NCBI RefSeq assembly: GCF_030269485.1
Contig: NZ_BSTL01000016.1
Span: forward strand, 186,001 to 250,000
DNA length: 64,000 nucleotides
Direction: 5' to 3'
Source of the DNA: Actinoplanes sp. NBRC 103695
GTDB taxonomy: Bacteria > Actinomycetota > Actinomycetes > Mycobacteriales > Micromonosporaceae
Part shown: positions 1 through 8,763 of the stretch, one piece after another
Numbering within the stretch: the stretch's first letter is position 1
Layout: every line of letters begins with the position of its first letter
Made by a program: the position numbers and the translations under genes
The notes under the pieces: generated by a model
Database searches by the model: none
What the model saw: the letters and a program-made list of their open reading frames with translations, nothing else
What the model was told of the DNA's origin: nothing

Positions 1-882
1 GCCGAGGACAGCGTGCGTACCGGGAATCTGGTCTCCGGCGCGACCGACATCGCCTGGCCGCGCAACCCGTTCAGCCCGCAGGACGAGCAGCTGATCACGA
101 AGTCCGGCAGCACCGTCGAGAAGAGGCCGCTCCCCGGCGTCGCGTACACCCTCTTCTCGAACACCGACCCCGGACGGCCTCTCGCCGACCCGCAGGTGCG
201 CAAGGCGCTCTCCAAGGCGATCGACCGCAAGACGTACGCGACCACGATCTTCGGGCCGGGCTACCCGGTCGTGCAGGGGCCGTTCGACTCGACCACCCCG
301 TACTTCGAACCGCAGGCCGAGAAGCTGGCCTACGACCCGGCGGGCGCGCGTCAGCTGCTGGACGCGGCCGGCTGGACCCCCGGGGCGGGCGGCATCCGGT
401 TCAAGAACGGCGCCGAGCTGAAGATCGACTACCCGGTCACCTCGGCCGTCCCCGGCGGCGAGCTGCTGCAGGCCCAGCTCAAGCAGGTCGGCATCAACCT
501 GGTGCTGCGCCCGCTCACCCCGGCCCAGCAGGCCACCTACACCAAGACCGGCGACTACGACCTGACCTCGACCTACTTCACCCGGGCCGACCCGGGGGCG
601 CTGCAGTTCATCCTCAACCCGGACGTCGCCAACTCGAAGGGACTGGCCAACCGCGCCGCGCCCGCCGCGACCGTGACCCAGGTCAAGGCCCTGTTCGCCA
701 AGGCGATAGAGGCGAGCGAGCCGGCGCCGGCCTACGCCGAACTGCAGGACTTCCTGGTCGACCAGGGCGTCACCATCCCGCTCTTCGAACGGGTGCAGAA
801 GGCCGGCATCGGCAAGAAGGTGCACGGCTTCGCGTTCACCTCGGAGAGCTTCCTCAAGCTCAACGACGTCTGGAAGGACTGA
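1..882 (+). CDS. ABC transporter substrate-binding protein, family 5 (5' end missing)
   Basis: The reading frame is open from the first base, so the signal peptide and N-terminal lobe lie outside the window; 293 residues are visible. The remaining part matches the C-terminal two thirds of family-5 (DppA/OppA/NikA-like) extracytoplasmic binding proteins: a segment on residues allowing a set of complete replacements (LADPQVRKALSKAIDR), then the Y-DP-A--LLD-AGW element typical of the family. It would capture a peptide, metal complex or similar solute and deliver it to the two permeases just downstream (8-bp gap to the next gene). The substrate cannot be told from sequence. Confidence 0.9.
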   Translation, partial: AEDSVRTGNLVSGATDIAWPRNPFSPQDEQLITKSGSTVEKRPLPGVAYTLFSNTDPGRPLADPQVRKALSKAIDRKTYATTIFGPGYPVVQGPFDSTTPYFEPQAEKLAYDPAGARQLLDAAGWTPGAGGIRFKNGAELKIDYPVTSAVPGGELLQAQLKQVGINLVLRPLTPAQQATYTKTGDYDLTSTYFTRADPGALQFILNPDVANSKGLANRAAPAATVTQVKALFAKAIEASEPAPAYAELQDFLVDQGVTIPLFERVQKAGIGKKVHGFAFTSESFLKLNDVWKD

Positions 883-889
883 GCGGACC

Positions 890-1846
890 ATGGCCCGCTA
901 CCTCGTGGGTCGCATCGGGCAGGCGGTCGTGGTCCTCTGGGCCGCCTTCACCCTCACCTTCGCGATCCTCTACCTGCTGCCCAGCGACCCGCTGGAACTG
1001 CAGCTGGCCGCCGCCGGCATCCAGCAGGACAGCCTGACGCCCGGCCAGCTCGCCGCGCTCAGGGCCCAGTTCGGGCTGGACCAGTCGATCCTGGCGCAGT
1101 ACTGGGACCACCTGATCGGCGCGCTGCACGGCGACTTCGGCGTCTCGCTCAGCCAGGGCGTGCCGGTCACCGACCTGATCGGCCGGCGGATCGGTCCGAC
1201 CCTGCTGCTCAGCGTGTCCGCCGCGGTGGTCGCGCTGATCGCCGGGTCGGTGCTGGCGTACGTCGCCACGTTCGTCCGGTGGAACCCGCTGCGGGTGTTC
1301 CTCACCCGGCTGCCCGCCCTCGGCGCGTCGTTCCCGCAGTTCTTCGTCGCGCTGTTCCTGATCCAGTTCTTCTCGTTCCAGCTGGGCTGGTTCCCGGCCA
1401 CCGGCTCCGAGGGCGCCGCCTCGCTGGTGATGCCGGTGCTGACCATCGCGGTGCTCGCCTCGTCGGTGCTGGCGCAGGTGCTGATCAAGAGCTTCGACGA
1501 GACGCTGCGCCAGCCGTACGTGATGACCGCCCGGGCCAAGGGCCTGTCCCGCACGGCCGTGCACCTCAAGCACGCCTTCCGCAACGCCGCGCTGCCCGCC
1601 ATGACCATCCTCGGCGTCATCGTCGGCCTGACCGTGACCAGCGCGATCGTCGTCGAGACCGTGTTCACCCGGGAGGGCGTCGGCAAGCTCGCCCAGGAAT
1701 CGGTGCTCTCCCAGGACGTACCGGTGGTCCTGGCCGTGGTGACCATCGCGGCGGCCGTCTTCGTCGTCGTGAACCTGATCGTCGACCTGCTCTACCCGCT
1801 GCTCGACCCGCGGATCTCGCACACCCGGGAGGTGGTTGTCGTATGA
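890..1846 (+). CDS. ABC transporter permease, DppB/OppB type
   Basis: 318-residue inner-membrane permease with an N-terminal anchor helix and about five further membrane segments. The cytoplasmic EAA-type loop that contacts the ATPase is visible (AKGLSRTAVHLKHAFRNA). Length and layout fit the DppB/GsiC family. The stop overlaps the next start as ATGA (TGA 1844-1846, ATG 1843), so the second permease is probably translationally coupled. Confidence 0.93.
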   Translation: MARYLVGRIGQAVVVLWAAFTLTFAILYLLPSDPLELQLAAAGIQQDSLTPGQLAALRAQFGLDQSILAQYWDHLIGALHGDFGVSLSQGVPVTDLIGRRIGPTLLLSVSAAVVALIAGSVLAYVATFVRWNPLRVFLTRLPALGASFPQFFVALFLIQFFSFQLGWFPATGSEGAASLVMPVLTIAVLASSVLAQVLIKSFDETLRQPYVMTARAKGLSRTAVHLKHAFRNAALPAMTILGVIVGLTVTSAIVVETVFTREGVGKLAQESVLSQDVPVVLAVVTIAAAVFVVVNLIVDLLYPLLDPRISHTREVVVV

Positions 1847-2736
1847 CGCTGGTCGCCGATGTCGCCGCACTCGACTCCGAAGACGTGCCGGCCGAGGAGC
1901 CCGCCGGACGGTACGCGAACCTGCGCCACCGGCTGATCCAGCTCGCCCGGCGGCCGCTCTTCCTCGCCGCGACCCTGTACGTGCTGTTCGTGGTGGCGTC
2001 CGCGTTCCGGCCCGGCCTGTTCACCTCGAAGGGCCCGTTCGACACGCATCCCGAGGCGGCTGCCCTGCCACCCGGCGCCGGTCACCTCTTCGGCACCGAC
2101 ATCCTCGGCCGCGACCTGTGGACCCGCGTGCTCCACGGCTCGCCGCTGACCATCAAGGCCACCCTGATCGCGCTCGGCATCGCCCTGGTCGCCGGGCTCG
2201 GCCTGGGCATCGTCTCCGGCTTCTTCGGCGGGTTCGTCGACGCCGTCCTGATGCGCGTCATCGACGTCCTGCTCGCCATCCCCGGCCTGCTGCTCGCGCT
2301 GTCCATCGTGACCGCGCTGGGCTACGGCACGGTGCCGGTCGCGGTGGCCGTCGGCGTCGCCATCGTGCCGGGCTTCGCCCGGACCACGAGAGCGGAGGTG
2401 CTGCGGGTCAGGACGCTGCCCTACGTCGAGGCGGCGAGGGCCGGCGGTGCTTCCTGGGTACGCGTGCTGCTGCGTCACATCCTGCCGAACTCGTGGGGAC
2501 CGGTCGCCGTGCTCGCGGTGCTCGACGCCGGGGTGGCCATCATCGCCATCGCGTCGCTGAGCTTCCTCGGCTTCGGGGCGGCGCCACCGGCCGCCGAGTG
2601 GGGGACGCTGATCGCCGACGGCCGCAACTACCTCGTGACGTCCTGGTGGCTGAGCCTGCTGCCCGGCCTGTTCGTGGCACTGCTGGTGCTCAGCCTCAAC
2701 CACATCTCCAAGACGCTGCAGGAGCTCACCCGATGA
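1843..2736 (+). CDS. ABC transporter permease, DppC/OppC type
   Basis: 297-residue partner permease. I chose ATG 1843 because it forms an ATGA overlap with the upstream permease and leaves a normal DppC N-terminus; the frame is open further upstream but that part shadows dppB. It has an N-terminal cytoplasmic tail, one anchor helix, the DppC-type GTDILGRDLWTR element and the EAA loop (ARAGGASWVRVLLRHILPN). Its stop again overlaps the start of the ATPase gene by four bases. Confidence 0.93.
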   Translation: MTLVADVAALDSEDVPAEEPAGRYANLRHRLIQLARRPLFLAATLYVLFVVASAFRPGLFTSKGPFDTHPEAAALPPGAGHLFGTDILGRDLWTRVLHGSPLTIKATLIALGIALVAGLGLGIVSGFFGGFVDAVLMRVIDVLLAIPGLLLALSIVTALGYGTVPVAVAVGVAIVPGFARTTRAEVLRVRTLPYVEAARAGGASWVRVLLRHILPNSWGPVAVLAVLDAGVAIIAIASLSFLGFGAAPPAAEWGTLIADGRNYLVTSWWLSLLPGLFVALLVLSLNHISKTLQELTR

Positions 2737-4397
2737 CACCCAGTCCTTCCGGGGCCGCCTTTCCCGCCGCTCTTCCCGACGCCGCGGGATCCCGCCTCGT
2801 CCACCTCGCCGGCCTCGACGTCGGCTACCTCCGGCACCGCGCCGTACGCCCGGCGGTGATCGGTCTTGATCTGACCGTCGACGCCGGTGAGGTGGTCGCC
2901 ATCGTCGGCGAGTCCGGCTCCGGCAAGACCACCACCGCGAACGCGATCATCGGCCTGCTCCCCGCCAACGGCCGGATCACCGCCGGATCGGCCACAGTGG
3001 ACGGGATCGAGACGGCCGGAGCTTCGGAACGGCAGCTGCGCTCACTGCGGGGTTCGGTCGTCGGTTTCATCCCGCAGGATCCGATGGTCGGGCTCAACCC
3101 CACCAGGCGGGTCGGGGCGCAGATCGGCGAGGCGGTGCGGCTGCGGGGGATCGCCGGGCCCGCCGTGCGTACCGAAGTCCTGGAATTGCTCGACCAGGCC
3201 GGGGTGCCGGACCCTTCGCTGCGCGCACGGCAGTATCCGCACGAGCTCTCCGGCGGCCTGCGTCAGCGGGCGCTGATCGCGACCGCGCTGGCCGGGAGAC
3301 CCAAGCTGATCATCGCCGACGAACCGACCAGCGCGCTCGACGTCACCGTGCAGAAACGCATCCTCGACCACCTCGGCGGGCTCGTCCGGGACCAGGGCAT
3401 CGCGCTGCTGATCATCACCCACGACCTGGCCGTCGCCGCGGACCGGGCCGACCGCGTGATCGTCATGCAGCACGGCCGCAAGGTCGAGGAGGGCGCGCCG
3501 GGCGAGATCCTCACCGCGCCCCGCCGCCGCTACACCCGGCAGCTGATCAGCGCCGCGCCGCGCCTCGCCCACGGCGGCCGGATCGTGCCCCGGTTCGACG
3601 TCCGCGACCAGGCCACGCCCGAGCCGGTGCTGGTGCTGGAGGGCGTCGGCAAGACCTTCGGCCGGGGCTTCCGCGCGCTCGACGACGTGAGCGTCACCGT
3701 ACCGCGCGGGCGCACGCACGCGCTGGTCGGCGAATCCGGCTGCGGCAAGACCACCACGCTGCGCATCGCCCTCGGGCTGGAGAACCCGACCAGCGGCTCG
3801 GTACGCCTCGGCGGCACCGACATCGCCGGCCTCTCCTGGCGCCGCATGCGCCCGCTGCGCCGGACCGTCCAGCTGGTGCACCAGGACCCGTTCGCGACGC
3901 TCGACCCGAAGTTCACCATCGGCCAGTCGATCACCGAGCCGCTGGTGTCCTTCCGGATCGGCGACCGCCGCAGCCGTGCCGCCCGGGCCCGTGAGCTGCT
4001 CGACCAGGTGGGGTTGCCGCCGGCGTACCTGGACCGGCTGCCCACCGAGCTCTCCGGCGGGCAGCGTCAGCGGGTGGCGATCGCCCGCGCCCTGGCCCTG
4101 CGCCCCGATCTGCTGTTGCTCGACGAGCCCGTGTCCGCCCTGGACGTGCTCGTTCAGGAACAGATCCTCCAGCTGCTCGCCGACCTGCAGTCGGCGCTCG
4201 GGTTGTCCTACCTGTTCGTGTCGCACGACCTGGCCGTGGTCGCCGAGGTCGCGCACACCGTCTCGGTGATGAGCGAGGGCCGGGTCGTCGAATCCGGGCC
4301 GGTCGCCCAGGTCTTCACGTCGCCGCGGACCGCCTGCACGCGCGAGCTCATCGACGCGATCCCCGGCCGGAAGGCCCCCGCCACCGATGCCGCCTGA
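2733..4397 (+). CDS. Fused double ATPase of a peptide/nickel-type ABC importer (DppD-DppF fusion)
   Basis: 554 residues holding two complete nucleotide-binding domains in one chain. Domain 1 has Walker A GESGSGKTT at residues 59-67, signature LSGGLRQRA and Walker B IIADEPTSALD. Domain 2 has Walker A GESGCGKTT at 333-341, signature LSGGQRQRV and Walker B LLLDEPVSALD. This replaces the usual separate DppD and DppF. ATG 2733 overlaps the dppC-like stop (ATGA). It is the last gene of the importer operon; the next gene is on the other strand. Confidence 0.93.
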   Translation: MTPSPSGAAFPAALPDAAGSRLVHLAGLDVGYLRHRAVRPAVIGLDLTVDAGEVVAIVGESGSGKTTTANAIIGLLPANGRITAGSATVDGIETAGASERQLRSLRGSVVGFIPQDPMVGLNPTRRVGAQIGEAVRLRGIAGPAVRTEVLELLDQAGVPDPSLRARQYPHELSGGLRQRALIATALAGRPKLIIADEPTSALDVTVQKRILDHLGGLVRDQGIALLIITHDLAVAADRADRVIVMQHGRKVEEGAPGEILTAPRRRYTRQLISAAPRLAHGGRIVPRFDVRDQATPEPVLVLEGVGKTFGRGFRALDDVSVTVPRGRTHALVGESGCGKTTTLRIALGLENPTSGSVRLGGTDIAGLSWRRMRPLRRTVQLVHQDPFATLDPKFTIGQSITEPLVSFRIGDRRSRAARARELLDQVGLPPAYLDRLPTELSGGQRQRVAIARALALRPDLLLLDEPVSALDVLVQEQILQLLADLQSALGLSYLFVSHDLAVVAEVAHTVSVMSEGRVVESGPVAQVFTSPRTACTRELIDAIPGRKAPATDAA

Positions 4398-4441
4398 CAC
4401 CCGCCGTGTCCTGCTCCGGCTGGACGGGCGGCAGCCACACG

Positions 4442-4936
4442 TCAGGCCTTGACCTCGCGGAGGCGGCCGGTCTCGACCTCGTAGACGAAGCCGCGCACCG
4501 AGTCCTTCGCCGGGATGAACGGGTCGTCGAGGATGCGGCGGAGCGACTGGCGCACGTCGTCGTCGAGGTCCGCGAAGGCTTCCGCCGCCCACGCCGGTTT
4601 GATGCCGACCTCGGCCTGGATGGACGCCTTGAAGTCGTCGTCGGTGAAGGTCAGCATGCCGCAGCCGGTGTGGTGGATGAGGATGATCTCGGTGGTGCCC
4701 AGCAGCCGCTGGCTGATCGCCAGGCTGCGGAGCTGGTCGGCGGTGATCACCCCGCCCGCGTTGCGGATGACGTGGGCGTCGCCCTCGGAGAGGCCGAGCA
4801 GGCCGTACGGGTTGAGCCGGGCGTCCATGCAGGCGACCACGGCGACGTGCTTGGCCGGGGGCAGCGGCAGGTCACCCTTGTCGAAGGAGGCGGCGTAGCG
4901 CTCGGCGTTGGCGAGCAGTTCGTCTGTGACAGTCAT
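4442..4936 (-). CDS. Beta-class carbonic anhydrase
   Basis: 164 residues, the length of the small actinobacterial beta-carbonic anhydrases (Rv1284 type). It interconverts CO2 and bicarbonate with a zinc bound by two Cys and one His. The zinc ligands are visible: CMDAR with Cys36, Asp38 and Arg40, and HHTGC with His89 and Cys92. It is cytoplasmic with no signal peptide. It converges on the transporter operon, 44 bp away. Confidence 0.95.
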   Translation of the reverse strand: MTVTDELLANAERYAASFDKGDLPLPPAKHVAVVACMDARLNPYGLLGLSEGDAHVIRNAGGVITADQLRSLAISQRLLGTTEIILIHHTGCGMLTFTDDDFKASIQAEVGIKPAWAAEAFADLDDDVRQSLRRILDDPFIPAKDSVRGFVYEVETGRLREVKA

Positions 4937-4995
4937 GCCGCCAACCTATCTCGCCGATCGGATTTGGGGACAGGGTGCGCGGGGGAAACCCCAGT

Positions 4996-5502
4996 TCAGC
5001 GCAGGCGGCGGGTGAGCATCAGGCACAGGTCGTCGTCCACCGTGACCGGGTCGCCGGGCTCGCAGGTGCGGCCGCCGTAGGTGATGCCCCGGCCGTCGGG
5101 GCGGTAGCCGCGCGCCAGGTACATGAGGTGGGCGGGGCCGTAGTCGGCGTACAGGCCGACGCCGATGCCGGCGACCGGGCTGCGGGTGGCCTCGTGCTCC
5201 TCGGCCACGTCCATCAGGGCCGAGGCGATGCCGTGGCGGCGCAGGTGCGGCAGGACGTTCAGGTCCTGGACCTCGGGGATGCCCTGCTCGCGGAACGGGG
5301 CATATCCCGCATCCCACTTGACGGTCAGGTATCCGGCGAACTCCCCGCCGTCGGTCCGCGCCACCAGGATCAGCCGGTCGCCGGACGACTGCTCGCGGAC
5401 GTAGCGTTCGTACTGCGGCCGGTCCTTGCCGGGCCAGCCGATGGCGGCGAACGCCGCCACTATCTCGTCGATGTCACCGGGTGTCAGCAGGTCGATCGGC
5501 AT
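4996..5502 (-). CDS. GNAT family N-acetyltransferase
   Basis: 168 residues from the ATG at 5502 (MPIDLLTPGDIDEIV); an in-frame start six codons upstream (5520) is possible. The acetyl-CoA binding motif A is visible around VLPHLRRHGIASALMD (the R/Q-x-x-G-x-A/G pattern). The acceptor substrate is unknown. It reads in the same direction as the carbonic anhydrase gene but 59 bp apart, so co-transcription is possible but not shown. Confidence 0.85.
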   Translation of the reverse strand: MPIDLLTPGDIDEIVAAFAAIGWPGKDRPQYERYVREQSSGDRLILVARTDGGEFAGYLTVKWDAGYAPFREQGIPEVQDLNVLPHLRRHGIASALMDVAEEHEATRSPVAGIGVGLYADYGPAHLMYLARGYRPDGRGITYGGRTCEPGDPVTVDDDLCLMLTRRLR

Positions 5503-5670
5503 GGGCGGATCCTGCCCCAAGGCCGGCCGGGTGGCAGCTGATATTCGGACGGCGCGGCCCGGATTCCTGCGGGATGACCTGCGCGAAGTGTGAGAAGCCG
5601 AAAATTTCTGAGGTGCGATGTCGATTCCGGCCCTCGCCGTTCGAACTCCTCTGCGACGAAGGGAGCGGAC

Positions 5671-5769
5671 ATGCTGATCGCCGGGATCATCGCCGGGCCG
5701 TTGTACGGGGTCAGCGGATGGATCACCTTCGAGTCCGTAAAGATGAACGAAATGGAGGTAGCCCGATGA
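5671..5769 (+). CDS. Small hydrophobic ORF (32 aa) coupled to the DGPF gene
   Basis: A 32-codon ORF preceded by a strong Shine-Dalgarno (GAAGGGAG, 5656-5663, 7 nt spacing). Its stop overlaps the ATG of the next gene (ATGA at 5766-5769). The start MLIAGIIAGPLYGVSGW resembles the first membrane helix of DUF998/DUF4386-like membrane proteins, and the rest is missing. It may be a truncated membrane-protein gene now serving as a translational leader for the DGPF-sigma pair. No function is claimed. Confidence 0.4.
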   Translation: MLIAGIIAGPLYGVSGWITFESVKMNEMEVAR

Positions 5770-6134
5770 GGTTCCTGACCCTGCTCCGCGCCGCCCACCC
5801 CGACGGCCCGCCGCCGCCCGAGCTGATGGCCGCGATCATGCGGCTCGGCGAGGAGGCCACCGCGTCCGGCGCCTTGCTCGACACGGCCGGGCTGGCCCCG
5901 TCGATCACCGGCGCCAGGATCGCGCTGAAGGGTGGCGACCTGTCGGTGACGGACGGGCCGTTCGCCGAGGCCAAGGAGGTCATCAGCTATGCGATCTACG
6001 ATGTCGGCAGCCGGGACGAGGCGGTCGAGTGGGCCTCCCGGTTCGTGAAGGTGCACCGGGATTCGTGGCCCGGCTGGGAGGGCGAGGTCGACGTGCTCAA
6101 GGTGTTCGGGCCGGAGGACTTCACGCCCGCGTGA
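5766..6134 (+). CDS. YCII-related (DGPF-type) protein, partner of the ECF42 sigma factor
   Basis: 122 residues, single YCII/DGPF domain: starts MRFLTLLRAA, carries the family signature DGPFAEAKEVISYAIYDV and ends in the usual beta-strand (VDVLKVFGPED). In actinobacteria and proteobacteria these proteins are encoded next to ECF42 sigma factors. GGAGG at 5753-5757 serves ATG 5766. Its TGA shares one base with the sigma-factor ATG (TGATG at 6132-6136), so the two are co-translated. The biochemical role of the DGPF protein is not settled. Confidence 0.92.
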   Translation: MRFLTLLRAAHPDGPPPPELMAAIMRLGEEATASGALLDTAGLAPSITGARIALKGGDLSVTDGPFAEAKEVISYAIYDVGSRDEAVEWASRFVKVHRDSWPGWEGEVDVLKVFGPEDFTPA

Positions 6135-7342
6135 TGGACAAGGTCGAGGCGATCTGGCGGATCGAGTCGGCCCGGTTGATCGCCGGGCTGGCTCGATTCG
6201 TGCGGGACGTGGCTCTGGCCGAGGACCTGGCCCAGGACGCGCTGGTGGCGGCGCTGGAGCAGTGGCACCGGGACGGGGTGCCGGATGCGCCCGGTCCGTG
6301 GCTGATGGCGGTGGCCAAACGCAAGGCGATCGACGCGTTGCGCCGCCGCGATGCGTACGCGTCGAAGTTGATTTTGATCCAAGAAGTGCCCGAGGCGGAG
6401 GACTGGGACGACGCGATCGACGACCACCTCGGCGACGACCTGCTCAGGCTGATCTTCACCGCGGCGCATCCCACGCTGACCACGGACGCCCAGAAGGCTC
6501 TGATCCTGCGCATGCTGTGCGGCCTGAGCACGCCGGAGATCGCGCGGGCGTTCCTCATCCCGGAGGCCACCGCCGCCCAGCGCATCGTCCGGGCCAAGAA
6601 AACCCTGACCGGAGTGCGTTTCGAAATGCCCACGAAGGACGAAACGACCGCGCGGCAAAGTCAAGTGCTGCAAATCGTCTATCTGATCTTCAACGAGGGC
6701 TATGCGGCGACCGGCGGCGACGACTGGGCCAGGCCGGCGCTGTGTCACGAGGCGATGCGGCTCGGCCGTCTGCTGGCGTCGCTGCTGCCCGACGACGCCG
6801 AGGCGCACGGCCTGCTGGCGCTGATGGAGTTGCAGGCGTCGCGGCTGGCCGCCCGGGTGGATGCGGCGGGGGAGCCGGTGCCGCTGCTGGAGCAGGACCG
6901 CCGCCGCTGGGACCGGGCGCTGATCCGGCACGGGCTCGATGCGCTGGCCAGGGCCGAGGCGCTGGGCGGTGGCCCGTACACCCTGCAGGCGATGATCGCC
7001 GCCTGCCATGCCCGCGCGATCAACCCCGCGGCGACCGACTGGCCGCGGATCGCTGCCCTCTACGAGGTCCTCGCGCACGTGCAGCCGGGCCCGGTGGTGC
7101 GGCTCAACCAGGCGGTCGCGCTCGGCTTCGCCGGCGACCCCGGGCGTGGGTTGCGCATCGTCGATGAGCTCGATCTTCCCGATTACCCCCACCACCCCGC
7201 GGTACGCGCGGAGCTCCTGGACCGCCTCGGCCGCGGCGACGAGGCGCGCGCCGAGCTCGGCCGCGCGGCCGCGATGTCCCGCAACGCCGCCGAGCAGCGA
7301 CTCTTCCGCCGCAGGGCCGACCGCATCAACCCCGCGAAGTAG
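6134..7342 (+). CDS. ECF42-type RNA polymerase sigma factor with C-terminal TPR-like extension
   Basis: 402 residues. The first ~170 hold the ECF sigma2 region (ALAEDLAQDALVAALEQW, then GPWLMAVAKRKAIDALRR) and sigma4 helix-turn-helix (LSTPEIARAFLIPEATAAQR). The remaining ~230 residues form the long C-terminal domain (DUF6596/SnoaL-independent, TPR-like) that defines ECF42, including the conserved YLIFNEGY motif. ECF42 factors have no classical anti-sigma; the C-terminal domain is needed for activity in studied members. Start ATG 6134 follows directly from the DGPF stop. Confidence 0.93.
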   Translation: MDKVEAIWRIESARLIAGLARFVRDVALAEDLAQDALVAALEQWHRDGVPDAPGPWLMAVAKRKAIDALRRRDAYASKLILIQEVPEAEDWDDAIDDHLGDDLLRLIFTAAHPTLTTDAQKALILRMLCGLSTPEIARAFLIPEATAAQRIVRAKKTLTGVRFEMPTKDETTARQSQVLQIVYLIFNEGYAATGGDDWARPALCHEAMRLGRLLASLLPDDAEAHGLLALMELQASRLAARVDAAGEPVPLLEQDRRRWDRALIRHGLDALARAEALGGGPYTLQAMIAACHARAINPAATDWPRIAALYEVLAHVQPGPVVRLNQAVALGFAGDPGRGLRIVDELDLPDYPHHPAVRAELLDRLGRGDEARAELGRAAAMSRNAAEQRLFRRRADRINPAK

Positions 7343-7356
7343 TGCATGCTGATCTC

Positions 7357-8700
7357 ATGCCTCATCGCGTAGTCATCGTCGGCGCCGGATTCGGCGGACT
7401 GTTCGCGGCCAAGTCGCTGCGCCGTGCCGACGTCGAGATCACGCTGATCAACGGCACCTCCTACCACCTGTTCCAGCCGCTGCTCTACCAGGTGGCCACC
7501 GGCATCCTGTCCGAGGGCGAGATCGCCCCGCCGATCCGCGAGATCCTCAAGCGGCAGGACAACGTGGACGTCCGCCTGGGCTGGGTGACCGGGGTGGACC
7601 CGGCGGCGAAGAAGGTCACGGTCGAGGCGCCGGGCATCGACTACGAGGTGGCGTACGACACGCTGATCGTCGCCGCGGGCGCCTCCCAGTCGTACTTCGG
7701 CAACGACGGCTTCGCCGACCACGCGCCGGGCATGAAGAGCATCGACGACGCGCTGGAGCTGCGCGCCCGGATCTTCGGCGCGTTCGAGCTGGCCGATTTG
7801 CAGACCGACCCGGTGACGATCGACCGCTGGCTGACCTTCGTGGTGGTCGGCGCCGGCCCGACCGGCGTGGAGATGGCCGGCCAGATCGCCGAGCTGGCCC
7901 ACCGCACGCTGCCGGGGCAGTACAAGCACATCGACCCGCGCAAGGCCCGGGTGATCCTGGTCGACGCGATCGGCTCGGTGCTCAGCTCGTTCGGCGACCA
8001 GCTCTCCACCCGCGCCCTGCGGCAGCTGCACCTGATGGGCGTCGAGGTGGAGCTGGAGACCAAGGTGGTCGGCGTGGACGCCACCGGCATCGACGTGGAG
8101 ACCGCCCGTGGCCGCGAGCGGATCGAGTCGATGACCAAGATGTGGGCGGCGGGGGTGGCCGCGCCGCCGCTGGCCCGGCAGCTCGCCGAGGCGACCGGCG
8201 CGCCGGCCGACCGGTCCGGCCGCATCGAGGTCAACCCGGACCTGACCGTGCCCGGGCACCCCGAGATCTTCGCGCTCGGCGACATGACCTCGCTGAACCG
8301 GCTGCCGGGCGTGGCCCAGGTGGCGATCCAGGGCGGCAGGTACGCGGCCGATCTGATCAAGCGCCGGTTGGCGGGCCGGGAGCCGGCCGGGCCGTTCCGC
8401 TACTTCGACAAGGGCAGCATGGCCACGATCAGCCGCTTCCACGCCGTGGCCAGCGTCGGCAGGCTGCGCTTCTCCGGGTTCTCCGGCTGGCTGCTCTGGC
8501 TGGCGGTGCACCTGCTCTATCTGGTCGGCTTCAAGAACCGGGTGACGGCGGTGCTGCACTGGGCGGTCAGTTTCCTGGGCCGGGGTCGTTCGGAGCGGGT
8601 TTCCACCTTCCAGCAGGCGTTCGCCCGGGCCGCCGTGCGCGAGTACGGGGACCCCTTCGAGCGCGTCAGAAACGGTCACTCAGCGCGTAACGACCCATGA
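7357..8700 (+). CDS. ndh: Type II NADH dehydrogenase (NAD(P)/FAD-dependent oxidoreductase)
   Basis: 447 residues from ATG 7357; an in-frame GTG at 7342 overlaps the sigma stop and is possible. Two Rossmann motifs are visible: FAD site VVIVGAGFGGLFAAKSL at the N-terminus and NAD site VVVGAGPTGVEMAG near residue 165. The quinone-side signature HLFQPLLYQVA follows the first strand. The C-terminal third (GWLLWLAVHLLYLVGFKNR) is the amphipathic membrane anchor of NDH-2. It would oxidise NADH and reduce menaquinone without pumping protons. Confidence 0.9.
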   Translation: MPHRVVIVGAGFGGLFAAKSLRRADVEITLINGTSYHLFQPLLYQVATGILSEGEIAPPIREILKRQDNVDVRLGWVTGVDPAAKKVTVEAPGIDYEVAYDTLIVAAGASQSYFGNDGFADHAPGMKSIDDALELRARIFGAFELADLQTDPVTIDRWLTFVVVGAGPTGVEMAGQIAELAHRTLPGQYKHIDPRKARVILVDAIGSVLSSFGDQLSTRALRQLHLMGVEVELETKVVGVDATGIDVETARGRERIESMTKMWAAGVAAPPLARQLAEATGAPADRSGRIEVNPDLTVPGHPEIFALGDMTSLNRLPGVAQVAIQGGRYAADLIKRRLAGREPAGPFRYFDKGSMATISRFHAVASVGRLRFSGFSGWLLWLAVHLLYLVGFKNRVTAVLHWAVSFLGRGRSERVSTFQQAFARAAVREYGDPFERVRNGHSARNDP

Positions 8701-8763
8701 CGCTACGCGGTGTGACCATTTGACCGATGCGGGCGTATTCACCTTTCCCTAGCGTTGTCGAGC

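Noticed and set aside
1836..2732. Upstream extension of the double-ATPase frame through the dppC-like gene
   Set aside because: The extension is an Arg-rich shadow of the permease; the ATGA overlap at 2733 marks the real start.
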